A stretch of DNA of 64,000 nt from Lanius collurio (Eukaryota; Chordata; Aves; Passeriformes; Laniidae). The stretch lies in contig JACBWW010000004.1 of assembly GCA_020086605.1 (NCBI GenBank), positions 27,995,047 to 28,059,046 of the forward strand, given 5' to 3'. The position numbers and the translations under genes were made by a program. Below the pieces are notes generated by a model. That model saw only the letters and a list, made by a program, of their open reading frames with translations, had not been told where the DNA came from and did no database searches. Shown here piece after piece: positions 53,201 to 64,000 of the stretch. Each line of letters opens with the position of its first letter. Position 1 is the first letter of the stretch.

Positions 53201-56200
53201 GTAATTGGTATGATGTGTGTTCTGAGGTCCAGGATCCATTCTTCATTATGAATTAAAAGATGCAATCTGATTTGAGAAGTATGTGTAAATATGCACAGAT
53301 GGATTAATATCAAAAGCAAGTATAGAGCAGAAAATCAGGAAAGTTACTAACTGTAGAACTGTCCTAATTTGGTGTTAGTTACAACAGATTTGGATCTGAC
53401 TTGGTGTGTGAAATGTCATAAGATGTTGCTTCTAGTCCTATAGATTTCAACTCTTTCAAGATACTCATTTTTGGTTTGCCTATTTTTAAAGAGGAAAATG
53501 AAAACAATTTATATTCAGAGGCTATTTCAGCTTAGGAAAAGTTGCTCAGTATTTCACTAAGGATACAGAATTAGCAATAACAGGATGAAAACAAGCAAGG
53601 TAAACTTGAATGTTGATTAAAATAAATCTGCTTGAAGTCTGTTAATGAATAATGAAGTCTGTGCATGTTACCATCTCACCTCCAAGGTCATGAATGATTC
53701 CACCATTGTCCACACTGTCCACCAGTGTTGCACAGAAACATGAGATTCAGCAACCTCTTATCTTTGCCACAATTACTGTCAGAGGCATGTGGCTGGTAGA
53801 GTTACATTCTCATTCTTTGTGCACAACCACCTCTCCCCTACATAATCTCTGAGGTGTCTCTTAGAGCCAAGGGCAGCACTCACATAATTCCAGAAGTGCC
53901 AAAAGTGCTGCTTGAGTGCTAGTCAACTGGCTTGTCCCTCACCTTCCCAACTCTTATTGGGTGAGCTAATTGGGTTTTGTTTGTTTGTTTGTTTGTTTGT
54001 TTTACCCTTCCCTGTTCTGAAATTGTAGGTTTTCTTCTGATAGGTAGAAAACTTCTTGTTGCTTAGGAAAAGTCTGTGAGATGGCTTCTGAATCTGTTGA
54101 CCAGTTTTAATAAAATTTGAAAAATTTATGAGGATAATGTATAGGGTAAATAGATGGTACAAATCTGGAAAAGTAGGATGAAAAGAAACCCCCACTAATC
54201 ATTATGCTCTTAGTGACCTAGGAAGATCCAGTTATATCAGTATATTGCTTAAAGGTAGAATATGGCAGTGCTTCAGCCATCCCATAGGGACTGCTATGGT
54301 TCTTTGCTTGTACATGGTCCTTATTGTGTACTTATGTATTACAGGATTCTTAATATTTTGTTAACATATTCAGGCATATCCACTCTTCTAGGAAGGATAT
54401 TGGACAAGGTTGATCTTTATTAATGGATTTCTTAGGTAGTATGGTGTTTCCAAATTGATTTATCTGCTCGCTTTCAAGTTTCTTCTGTTTTTTTTTTAAA
54501 TAATTAATTTCATATATTCATGTAGTCTAAAAGGCTTACTCTTTTGTTATTTCTCTGCTAGGAACTGTTTGAAGCATTTGAGTGCACGCAGAACAAGCAC
54601 ATCACAGACAGCAAAAGAAGAGATGGCTGTTCTCACAAATTCAGTTTGGATGTTGTTTCAGCTCTCCAGAAGCTTTTGCTGCGGGCTCCCCAGAGGGCAA
54701 AAGCCCTGCTGGAGTTCTTCCAGGGGGAACAAGGCACACCAAGCTCCTCCCTCCAGCAATACCGCTCTCTACAAAACATCTTCATGGAATTTCTTTGTGA
54801 CTCCTTAAAATCTCTGCAGAGGCTTCAGAGCAGTTCTGAGATTTCAGCTGAAGTAGATCAAAGAGAACTTGTAGATACAATTTATGCTGCTCTTAGTATA
54901 GTGACTTTTGAGGTGGAGCATCAAGCAGATGAAATAAAACACTTATTCAGGGAGCTCTTGGATGTATGCTGGGCTGAGGGGAGCCCACTGAGGGAAGAGA
55001 AGCTACTAAACTGTATGCTGAGGAAACAGAGCCATGGCTTGTTAAGCCTCTATAGCAATGTTCTCACAGAAAGAACAAGAGAGAAGTTTTTGTTGTCAAA
55101 ATCAATACAAAAAGGTTTGTTTCACGTTTTGCTTTTACTAATCTCCTGTTTAACAAAACTGTTAAGGTATTAAATAGATGAGTAGTCAAGAAGTCAGGCA
55201 ATGTTCTTGCTAAAGTGACTTAACAAACCCTGGGCTCTTTAGAAAGATGATGCTAAAATGATCCTTAGAGGAAGGAACTGGCATAAGAACACTGGTTCTC
55301 TCCCCTACATTTCTGCAGTGTATGCCGTGTTTTGTGATCGCTTCCTTTACCACCCCTTGTTGTGCTCTATTTTAATCTGCTCAGCATTTCTCATGATGAA
55401 AATCTTGCTTGTAACTAGAAGTTTGACACTCCATATGTATACAGTTTTTACTTGTTCACCTCCAGCTCAGAGTCATCTGTGTTGGAGTATGTTCAGTTTC
55501 TGGCCAGTGACCATCACCTCAGTAATCCCCAAATGTTCAGACCCCTTAATACAGGAAAAGAAAACTTCTGAAAGTGGAAGGAGCTGTGGAGTGGGCTGAT
55601 ACCCCAGCAGGACAGAAGATGCACTTTGATTGCCTGCTCACTTGCCAGAGCCCCACTGTTGGTTTTGTACCGACCAAGATTTCACAGCCTGTTTAGCTCT
55701 CTATGACTGGTACCTTTAGTTGTAACTCGATCCTGATGGATCCCTTTCCAGCTCAGCATATTCTGTGAATCTATGAGGATCTCAGATGAAGCTGAATGGC
55801 AAGTGAGGCCCAAGCCCTTGTCAATAAAGTGGCAAGGAGGGAAAAGCTGAAATCCTACCCTCTTTTGTTCACCTCTGTTCACTGAGGTGTAAGTCAGTGG
55901 AGATTTTATCCTCACTTCTCCCTTCACTCAGGGATTACTGAAGGGAAGTTCAGGCTGGTGTGGCAGACTCTAGAAATTCTGGTGATAACTATAGTTAGTG
56001 CTTCCTTGTGGGGGAAGAAAAATGGAGATCTTCACTCTCACTGGGAATAGTTTGGGTCTCACTTTGCACAGATCTGAGACGTTCCAGTGCTCGACAAGTC
56101 TTTGCTAAGGCCCTGCAAAGTCGTGCAGTGTCTCGAGCACAAGCAGGAATTCTTGCAACTCACGGATAAGGTGTTCATGTCTAAAGAAGGTCAGGCAGGG

Positions 56201-59200
56201 TGACCTGAACTGATTGATACAAGCAACCTGTGTGCTGAGCAGGCTTTTGCTATGTTAATGACTGTTGATGTAGTTTTCTGATTTTCTGTCTGACCTCTAT
56301 CAAATTTCTCTGCTTGGCCCTCCTGTTACCAGGTAACAATATCCAATAGCTGGTAACATGTAATAGCTGGATAGTGCATGAGGAAATGTTGAGTGTTTCT
56401 CAGTTTAAATTAATAGCAATTATGCTTCTCTCAAAGGTATCCCTCTCTACTGGAAGGTAATCTTGTTGTGCTGTTTTCAGGTTCATCTGAGCAGCTGGAT
56501 ACAGAACGAACTGTGATGAGTTTGTTCTCAGATCCCAAAGAAGCTCCTTCTTGGAAGACAGCCTATTTCTACTGCTTGAGCAGTAACAAGCACTTTCTGG
56601 AACAGATTCTGGTACAGCCATAAAATCATTAACAGGGAAACCCAATGGAGGCTAAAGTCAGTCCCTGTATTGAGCATATCTCAGTGGTGCACAGAAGCAT
56701 TTTGTATTCAAATAGTGTTTGCCAGGGGTGATGACTAATAGGAACTAGGAGGTAACGGTGATAACTCCCCTACTTGCAGCTGTGCGGTGAACATAAAACT
56801 GCTGGTGAGATTTTTGGAAAACCTCATTTGCATGCAGACTGAAGAATAAATCTTCAGGGTTTAAGAAGTCTCATTTCCTGCTTGTAATTTTGTTGGATAC
56901 ACCATTTACCTCATGACCTTGAATTTGTTGCTTTCTGATGCTGGTAGACTTGGGGCAGTGAGCCTAGTTTGCATGGTAAAATTTATGGTGAAAATAGTCT
57001 GTTATGAATTAATTGATTTTTATATATTTACATAGAAGAAATAGAATACAGGCAGGTGGTCACTGTTGAAGTGTGAGGTTTTAAGGTTGAACATATTTCA
57101 ACTTTTATGTAATGTGCTTGTAGAAGTCTTTTACATGATGCCCTTGGCAGAGACGTAATCAATAGAGGGAATGCAAAGATAATGTGGAGTGGAATGTGAG
57201 TTGGCTCTGTAGTAAGCATTTGAAATTAGTTTTTTTTTTCCTTAAGACAACTTTCCTGATGAGTATCCTGATGGCTTGGACAGTGTAAGTTTAGGGAAGT
57301 TCCAGATGCAGAACTTAACTCTTTTAGTGAAGCTAGTATTGAAATGGCTACTTGCTTACATAGTCTGCCAGGCATTATGGGTCTCCGCATTTTGGGAAAA
57401 CTAATACTTCTTTTTATTTTCTAGGTGACTGCATTAGCTTTACTAAAAAGAGAAGACTACTCAGGCCTGAAGAATTTGTTGAGGAGAGAATTCAACCCCC
57501 TTAGCCGCCTCTTGGTGTTGTTAGGATGGACTCATTGTCAAAGCTTGGAATCAGCAAAAGCATTGCTGTGGACTCTACACAAAACTCAGGTAAATCATCA
57601 GAAAGCAGGTGGCAGTATCCCAATCTGAGTCCAGCTAATGCAATCTGTTTTCAAAAACTGGTAAAACCAGGGAGTTTTCAGTGAGAATGTCAGTCTTCCT
57701 CAAAATGGAATTAAAAAAGCTAAAGTATTACAGTTGTATGTAAGTAACATTATGGGACATTTGCCTTTCGTCTTATTCCTTGGCTGTGGAGTATGACTGC
57801 AAAGGAGACTCTGAAAATTTCTCTTGCATAAACTCATAAACAGCTGCTGCTGTTAACATGAGAAAAAAGACAGCAGTGGTTGTTGATTAGTTTTGAAGAG
57901 AGCTGGGACATCTTTCTTTCATGTAATTTCCTCCAGTGAGTCATCCCTGGATAGTGACTTCAGGCCTGAGTTCAACAACAGGGTAGCTTGGAAATTTCCC
58001 ATACTCATTCTCAAAGTGAAATGATAAATGACAAGAGCTGTGAGCAAAAGATCCACCTTGTTTGTGCAAAAGAGACAGGGTTTCAGCACTGAAGATGTAG
58101 TTGCACTTTATATGATGCCTGCTGGCTGGCTGAGATGTCAGAGGTGGGGAGATGAGGAGCCTTGTACTGCTGGCTCACAGTGTAGACCTAAGCCAGTATT
58201 GCCTTGAGGAAGTTACTATGTATTGGTAACACACCCAAAGTCTATTCAGTAGCTTCTGCAAATTTAAACACTTAGATCTGATTTTAGCAGGCAGTCATCT
58301 GGAAAAGGAGAATAACCATCTGCTACCCAGTATTTCATCTTCCTAGTACATATTCAGTTCTAGAGATAGTTCTAGACTGTTACTAAGAAGCATTAATTTG
58401 TGTTTTATAAGGTAATCTTGAAAAGGGATGTAGCCACCTTTCCATGGTCTGTAGGTGTGTCAAGGGGAAACTGACTGACTTTTATGTTCTGTCAGAAAAG
58501 CCCTCCTTTGCTGGGTTTGTAATAAATCTGGCAATTTTCTGTATTTGAAATTTATTATCTAGGTAAAGAAGTCTTGCGAACATGCATGTGTGACACAGGC
58601 TTGGTTCTGCTGTCTGGCTGGGGGGATTTGTTTTAAAGAGGTTCTTTTATTTGTCTTTCCATTTAGGATCTGTGCAATGATTCAGTATTGAAAGACTTTT
58701 GTGATGGGCTCTGGGCTCACGTGGAAGTTCTTGAATGGTGCATGCAGCAAAACAGGTAAAATGATGAGAAGGATTTTTTCCAAACTATGTTGCCAACTCT
58801 ACCTGTCAAGTCAGCTTATGTATGCAAATGGAGAAGGTACTATTTTATTGGCTAATCATCTAATAGATGTATGAACTGTATGAACAAGCCCTTGAATTTT
58901 CTCATGGGCTGCATTAACACTCTTTGTTTTTCTTTTTAGTTGCAGTAGTTTGGTTCAATCAGAATTAGAGTGAGAGTTATATCTTTAAATGAAGTTGAGA
59001 CTTAAATCTGTGTCACCTCTTTGTTCCCTCTTGCAGTATTGCTGTCCCAAGGAAGGTTCTGTTGCAGCACTTGCACAATCTGGATTGCCACACTGTGGTC
59101 TACTCTCTGCATCATCTCACCAATCTTCTGGCACTGAATGAAGATGATGTTATTGAGCTTCTTCAAAAAGTTCCTGCTAGAGACCAACAGATGCAGGGTA

Positions 59201-62200
59201 AATGCATAGGGTTGTGAGAACACTGAAAACTCACAATCTATTGAGTATGTATGTTCAGTACTTCTGCCAGGATTTGTTCTTTTGACGTGCTTCTGTAATT
59301 GTGGAAGATAACAGTTACCAACTGTTTTGTGGAAGAAGTCTAGAGAGCATGTGGAAATTATTTTGAAATTCTTTTGGGGAGTAAATTGTCCTTCAAGAAG
59401 GAGATGTGAGATCTCTTTGATGTCACAAGGATAGATTTCTGAAAGAGCTTTCTGGAGATGGTAACGAGATATTGCACATGCTCATGATATATGCTGCTCA
59501 TTGTAATTTCTGTGCTGTGTAATACCCTTAGTTTGAAAAGAGAGTGTGTAGTTTATATTTCAGTGCACTTTAATTTAAAATCAAAGAGCAAAACCAGATG
59601 AAATTGGCAATATCTTGTACTACAACATCTTCATTTTTGAAAGATATAATAAGTGGAGGCTTTTTATTCTAATATTAAGTGTTACTAAATTTAAATTTAA
59701 TATTTAAGCTAGTAAGGCTTAGCTACAGCCTATGTTTACATCACTCCTGCCCCACTTCTCTCATCTTCACGTGTTTCAGTTGGGTGCCTAAAATACCTGC
59801 AACTACTAAACACATTGGATCACTTAGAAGTGACTCTCCTTGGACACTCTTTTGATTGCAGCCTATGTCCAGGTTTAGATGCTGCTATTTTAAAGCTGTT
59901 TTCTGATAGGACCTCTTAATAATGATACAGAAAGTCTGTTTTCCTGCATGTACTAAAACCTAAGAAGCTGCCTTTTTTTTTGTGCCTTATTTCTTTTATA
60001 TTTGTGAATTTGGAGATGTGTAATTTCAACCTGAGTTGCATGGAGAGCTCTCAGTGATGAATCTTGCACAGGTTTTTCCAGATTGCCTAGTGGGAAGTAG
60101 GTTTCTGTCCTTCCACTATCATACTGTTGTGATGTTGGCTTCCATTCCTACTTTCTCAGGTTTTGGTGTTAAAATTATCATGACACTTGTCTTAAATAAT
60201 CTTGAAAGATGTAGTAGTTGAGACTCTGTATAGATCCTTATTTTCAGTGCCCTGCTTTCTGAAATTCTTTGGTTGTTGCTAGTGTTGTGGGATTTTTTAA
60301 TCAGTTCTTACATTTTAATTATTTTCTGCTTAAATTCTGTCAAAGCCTTTCAAAAAATGGAAGAGGCAGTCCCATCATATCTTCTGGGAGCTGCACGACT
60401 GCAGCAGAAGAACGCTAGCTGTGGCTTCTCTTCGTTTTTTTTCCATGTCATATTAATTTATGGAACTAATTAATGGAAGACAAGTCCTCCTTCTCTTTTC
60501 AATCCAGCCATTATTGCAAAATTCAGATGATTCTATAAACACAGCTTAATAGAATCTTCTTTAAAATAATCTATTTTGAACCTTAAAGGGAAGAGAGGAG
60601 ACATAAACTTTTGTTTTGTCAGACATAGTAGTGTTACCAGGCCTTTTCCTCCAATCACCGCACATGCATCCCCCTCTTCCCCTTCTTTTTAGTACACATC
60701 TGTCAATTGCAGTAGTGAAACCAGTGTAGTGGTACTGGTAGACAGTTGAGTTCAGGCTGTGCTTAACACTGGTTTGGACCAGTCCAACACTGGTTTGGAT
60801 CAGGTTGGTGAGCAGCAATTTCCTCATGAGTTACAATAATCAAGAAGAAGTTGTTAGTATTTCTGGCATAGGAAAAACAATGCCAACAGTTAAAGGATTG
60901 TTCTTCAGTATTGGTACAAGGAAAAGGATTGGTTTAGGTATAAATACTGACAGACACACTGTATCCAAGTCTTTCCACGTGTGAGGCAGAAGTGTATTAA
61001 ATTTACTTTTAATTACCAGTATTTGTCTTATAATATCTCCAGGTAACTATTTCTCTTTTCCAGAGGACTGTATTTATCAAGTCTCTGGCTTTATCTGCCT
61101 GAAGTCCTCTTAAGACTGTGGTATTGAGAGCTATTTGGGTGTTTACATATTAGTGTAGAGCTGCTGGGCAACAGTAGAATTTCCATAGCCATTTACATAG
61201 AATTTCCATAGTGGGTTCTGCAAAGGATTCATACTTGGATGTCTCCTCAGTTCTGTCTGCTGTCTACAATATATTTTCCATCATTGTCACTGTTTAGAAT
61301 GGCAGTGATAGGGAGTAGCTGTTTCCAAGTGTTTGTGCCCTCAGTCCTGTTGCCTTGGCTGCTCTGTAGTTTTCAGAAGAGTTCAGACTGATGATTTTCC
61401 TTGCAAGGAAAAACTTTGTGGATAACAGCACTGAAACACTTTCTAGGTTAGGTAATTCTGTTCAGTCCCAAAATCTGTGGATGTTGTCAATACATTGTGC
61501 TTTGTACTGGTGCTTTGTTTAAAAAAAAGCAACTTGGCTAATGCTTTCCCTGCATGACAGCAGGTAGAGGGAGAGTCTATCACATTGTCGTGGTTTGTCA
61601 CAGAAGTGTAAGAATACAGGGTAGTGGATTCCAAGCACTAATTTAACACTCTGTGTGGTTGTCAGGGGTTTTTTGTTTCTTTGTTTGTTGTGGAGTTCTT
61701 TCAACCTTTTTGCAGTAGTTGGATAATTCATCTAAACTCAGTCTAACAGAATATATGGCACTATATTGTATTCCTGGGTGAAGGAGATGATAATGATGTG
61801 ATTTTTACAATTTGCAGCTCTGCTGTTCTGTTGTGCTAAGAAGGAATCATATCTCTGGCATGTGATTCATTTCCTCAAACCCAAAGGGGAGGAGAAGTAC
61901 TTCTCTAGTTTGCCTTTATCATAAATGTGTGAAGGAAACTGTGGGACTGTGCTTCTTTAATTTGTTGCAGATTGTATTTGATCTGTTGTGTCAGCCACTG
62001 TGAATCAACTGTGATACCTATTTATTAATCTGAAGAGGTGGTGGTACCCTGTTCTTACTGCAGTTGCAGCCTGTCTACACTGTTTCCCTACTTATCTGCT
62101 GTGTACTAGAACACAAAATTCTAAGATGTTGAAATGAAACAGGATTTGCCCCTCTGTTGTAAATGCAGCAGTATAGCTTAACCACACACTCCTAATGAGA

Positions 62201-63933
62201 GTCATTATGAGTGATTTTTGTCATTCTATGCCATAGCCAGGTCCTGTTACACAAGTTCACAGAAAATTTCCTTTTTAGAAGAGGATCCAGATGTGACGTT
62301 TCTGCTCCCATCTGTTGTGGGCTGGGTTGTTTGGGCCTTTTTTCCATAAGTAACAGTGAGATAAATCAAAGCTGAGACAAAAATGACACTGAGTAAGAAA
62401 GACTGGATAAATATTGCTGCACAGGAACTGCAGGAGAAAATTAACTTGTTTTCTTGTCTACCTCCTACCCCCTCACTGCCCTGGTTTCTCTCTACAGCAG
62501 CCACACTCCCTAACACCCTGAGTCAGCAGCGCAATCTGGCACTCTTCCGAGCTTTCTGTGCCATGAAGTATGCAATCTATGCTCTCTGTGTGAATTCACA
62601 CAGGCATGCCAAGTGCAAGGATTGTGTACACAGCCTTCTTGGTGATATCCCTGAGGATGCAGCTTTTGGAGAATCAGCAGGTGATTGGCCTCCTTTCTCA
62701 GGTTCAGTAATGTGTGCTTCTCCATCCAGTTGCTGGGCTCTGAATTATCACTCAGTATTGGGATAATGTTGCACCTTGTGTACATATGGTATTTCATTGA
62801 GTGGACTATGGATTCTTTGCAAGCAAGTCTAATTGTATTTCTTTGAGGTGTTGTTATCTTTAGTAATAATAGATATGAATAAGCTACCAGCCTTGTTTTA
62901 AAACATTTAAAGTAATTGTACAAAAAGTGTAGTGCAAAAAGGAAGTGATACTAGATATAGGGAGGTAGTGACAGGGATAATTTTGTGAGAGCTTATGATT
63001 TCCCAGAGCTGAAACTGATTTAATGGCTAGAATGGGTGTAATCTGAATTTGCACATCATTGAACAGAGTGATGATTGGCATTACTCAGAGGGAGGAGGCA
63101 TACTACCTTTATAAATGTTAAGTGTTGGGCATATATTTACTTGGTGTTTGGAGGAATGATTGAGCCTGAACCACTGGGCTAGTTCCCTCTTCTGTGATTT
63201 TCTTAAAAGGCACAAGTTGCAACAAGGAATTCCTGAAGAATGTAGTAAATGTTATGTATTTTTGTTTTTAATTGTACAGATTGCTCTTCAGTATTTTCTC
63301 AGTACATTGTGAAGTGTCAGCAGTTCTTAAGGAGTGTTCCTGTTCCCCTGCGCCTGGAGGTTTTGGAGAATATTTTCTCCTTGCTTTTTGTTTCCTATAG
63401 TGACCTCTATACTGAGACTCCTCTACTTGAGGACTATGCAGAGGATGAAGACCTTGACAAAAAGAGTGATCCTCTGAGTGTAGAAGGCAGTGCCAGTCGG
63501 CCTCCTTCTGCCTCACAAAGTTCACAGCACGTAACAGAGGCTGAAAAAAAATCAGAGAAGCATCTGTTGGCTGCACAAACAGTTTGTACAGATACCCGAG
63601 ATCTTTGTGACTCCATGGTAGATGGCAAAATCTGTGAAACCTCTAAGCCAAGCTACCTGGATCTGAAACACTTCACCAGTGGTGTTACTGGATTTTTAGT
63701 GGATGATGTGGCCATGGAGGCCTTCCTCACATTGCTTCTCAACCACTTGGAAGAAATTAAGAGTTCTCTCCCATGGGACTCCAGTAATGTGCTTCGTGAA
63801 GAGCTGGAACTTGTTGAGTGCTTGAATCTTTCTGCAAGCAGAGATGCCTTTGGGAGTCGTGTGTTACAGTTTTCCAAATACCTTTCTGAAGCTCACTGGC
63901 GATACAAGGTGGTGATGAGTAACAGAAATGCAG
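50253..63933 (+). CDS. ZFYVE26: Zinc finger FYVE domain-containing protein 26 (spastizin), N-terminal part
   Basis: Ten coding exons: 50253-50443, 51855-51933, 52631-52720, 54562-55114, 56481-56611, 57425-57589, 58667-58755, 59037-59197, 62498-62680 and 63280-63933. All have GT-AG borders and consistent phases, giving about 765 residues with no stop. The gene continues beyond the right edge; the FYVE finger lies much further C-terminal in the roughly 2500-residue protein. Diagnostic stretches are FFCECVRRGHWELAQACVPQ near the start, AWLWLLVLEKWLAR, RELLDVCWAEGSPLREEKLL, YFYCLSNNKHFLEQIL-like, LLVLLGWTHCQSLESAKALL, FCAMKYAIYALCVNSHRHAK and DLKHFTSGVTGFLVDD. This N-terminal region is helical-solenoid in character. 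The protein binds PI3P, works with spatacsin and AP-5 in autophagic lysosome reformation and in cytokinesis, and its loss in humans causes SPG15 paraplegia (family knowledge). The start Met is supported by family alignment (MHSFGNEEAD). Confidence 0.96.
53975..54003 (+). repeat. (TTTG)n microsatellite, about seven units
   Basis: A perfect tetranucleotide repeat in ZFYVE26 intron 3. Confidence 0.9.
55728..55775 (+). mobile_element. CR1 LINE 3'-terminal remnant
   Basis: A short CR1-like 3' end: GATCCTGATGGATCCCTTTC, CAGCTCAGCATATTCTGTGA, ATCTATGAG. In the same orientation as ZFYVE26, within intron 4. Confidence 0.75.
59198..62497 (+). other. ZFYVE26 intron 8 (largest intron in window part), no other gene seen
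   Basis: A 3.3-kb intron without recognisable coding sequence or clear transposon. It contains a 21-base tandem duplication at 60765-60804 and a duplicated AGAATTTCCATAG near 61171 and 61198. Confidence 0.6.
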
Positions 63934-64000
63934 GTAGGCTTTGTATTTGGCACTTTCTGATATGTTACAGCTGTCCAGACAGTGATCTCAAGACTAAATT

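Overview
This is a vertebrate nuclear genomic window, almost certainly from a bird and plausibly a passerine. The evidence is split genes with GT-AG introns, compact spacing, CpG-rich promoters and several CR1-type LINE 3' tails, which are the typical avian interspersed repeat. There are no prokaryotic features. I recognised genes by conceptually splicing exons and comparing them with remembered vertebrate protein families; no search was run. The species call is inference.

Layout from left to right: (1) 740-5557 (+): the last four coding exons of PALS1/MPP5 (guanylate-kinase-like domain), then a long 3'UTR to about 8.46 kb. (2) 10095-16679 (-): ATP6V1D, the V-ATPase V1 subunit D. Eight of nine coding exons are present; the first probably lies in a 333-base run of N at 17104-17436. 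(3) 19071-27182 (+): EIF2S1 (eIF2alpha), complete 315-residue coding sequence in seven coding exons. Its 5' non-coding exon and the shared divergent promoter with ATP6V1D are probably in or beside the same gap. (4) 33050-43105 (+): PLEK2 (pleckstrin-2), complete, nine coding exons, about 356 residues. (5) 45225-46743 (-): three exons of a galectin-fold gene most like LGALSL (galectin-related protein) but clearly a separate paralogue; its N-terminal exon(s) were not found. (6) 50253-63933 (+): the first ten coding exons (about 765 residues) of ZFYVE26 (spastizin/FYVE-CENT), starting at a strong CpG island and running off the right edge.

The genes form a conserved neighbourhood that corresponds to human 14q23-q24 (MPP5, ATP6V1D, EIF2S1, PLEK2 ... 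ZFYVE26) and are not an operon. Their functions are independent: epithelial polarity, vacuolar acidification, translation initiation, actin/phosphoinositide signalling, and autophagic lysosome reformation/cytokinesis.

The most interesting item is the galectin-like gene. It sits next to PLEK2, while LGALSL and PLEK both map to human 2p14. That makes it a candidate whole-genome-duplication sister (ohnologue) of LGALSL. It keeps part of the canonical sugar-binding motif (Asn, WGREE) but has lost the His-Asn-Arg triad. I saw no evidence for a wholly novel multi-gene system here; most of the window is ordinary conserved vertebrate sequence.
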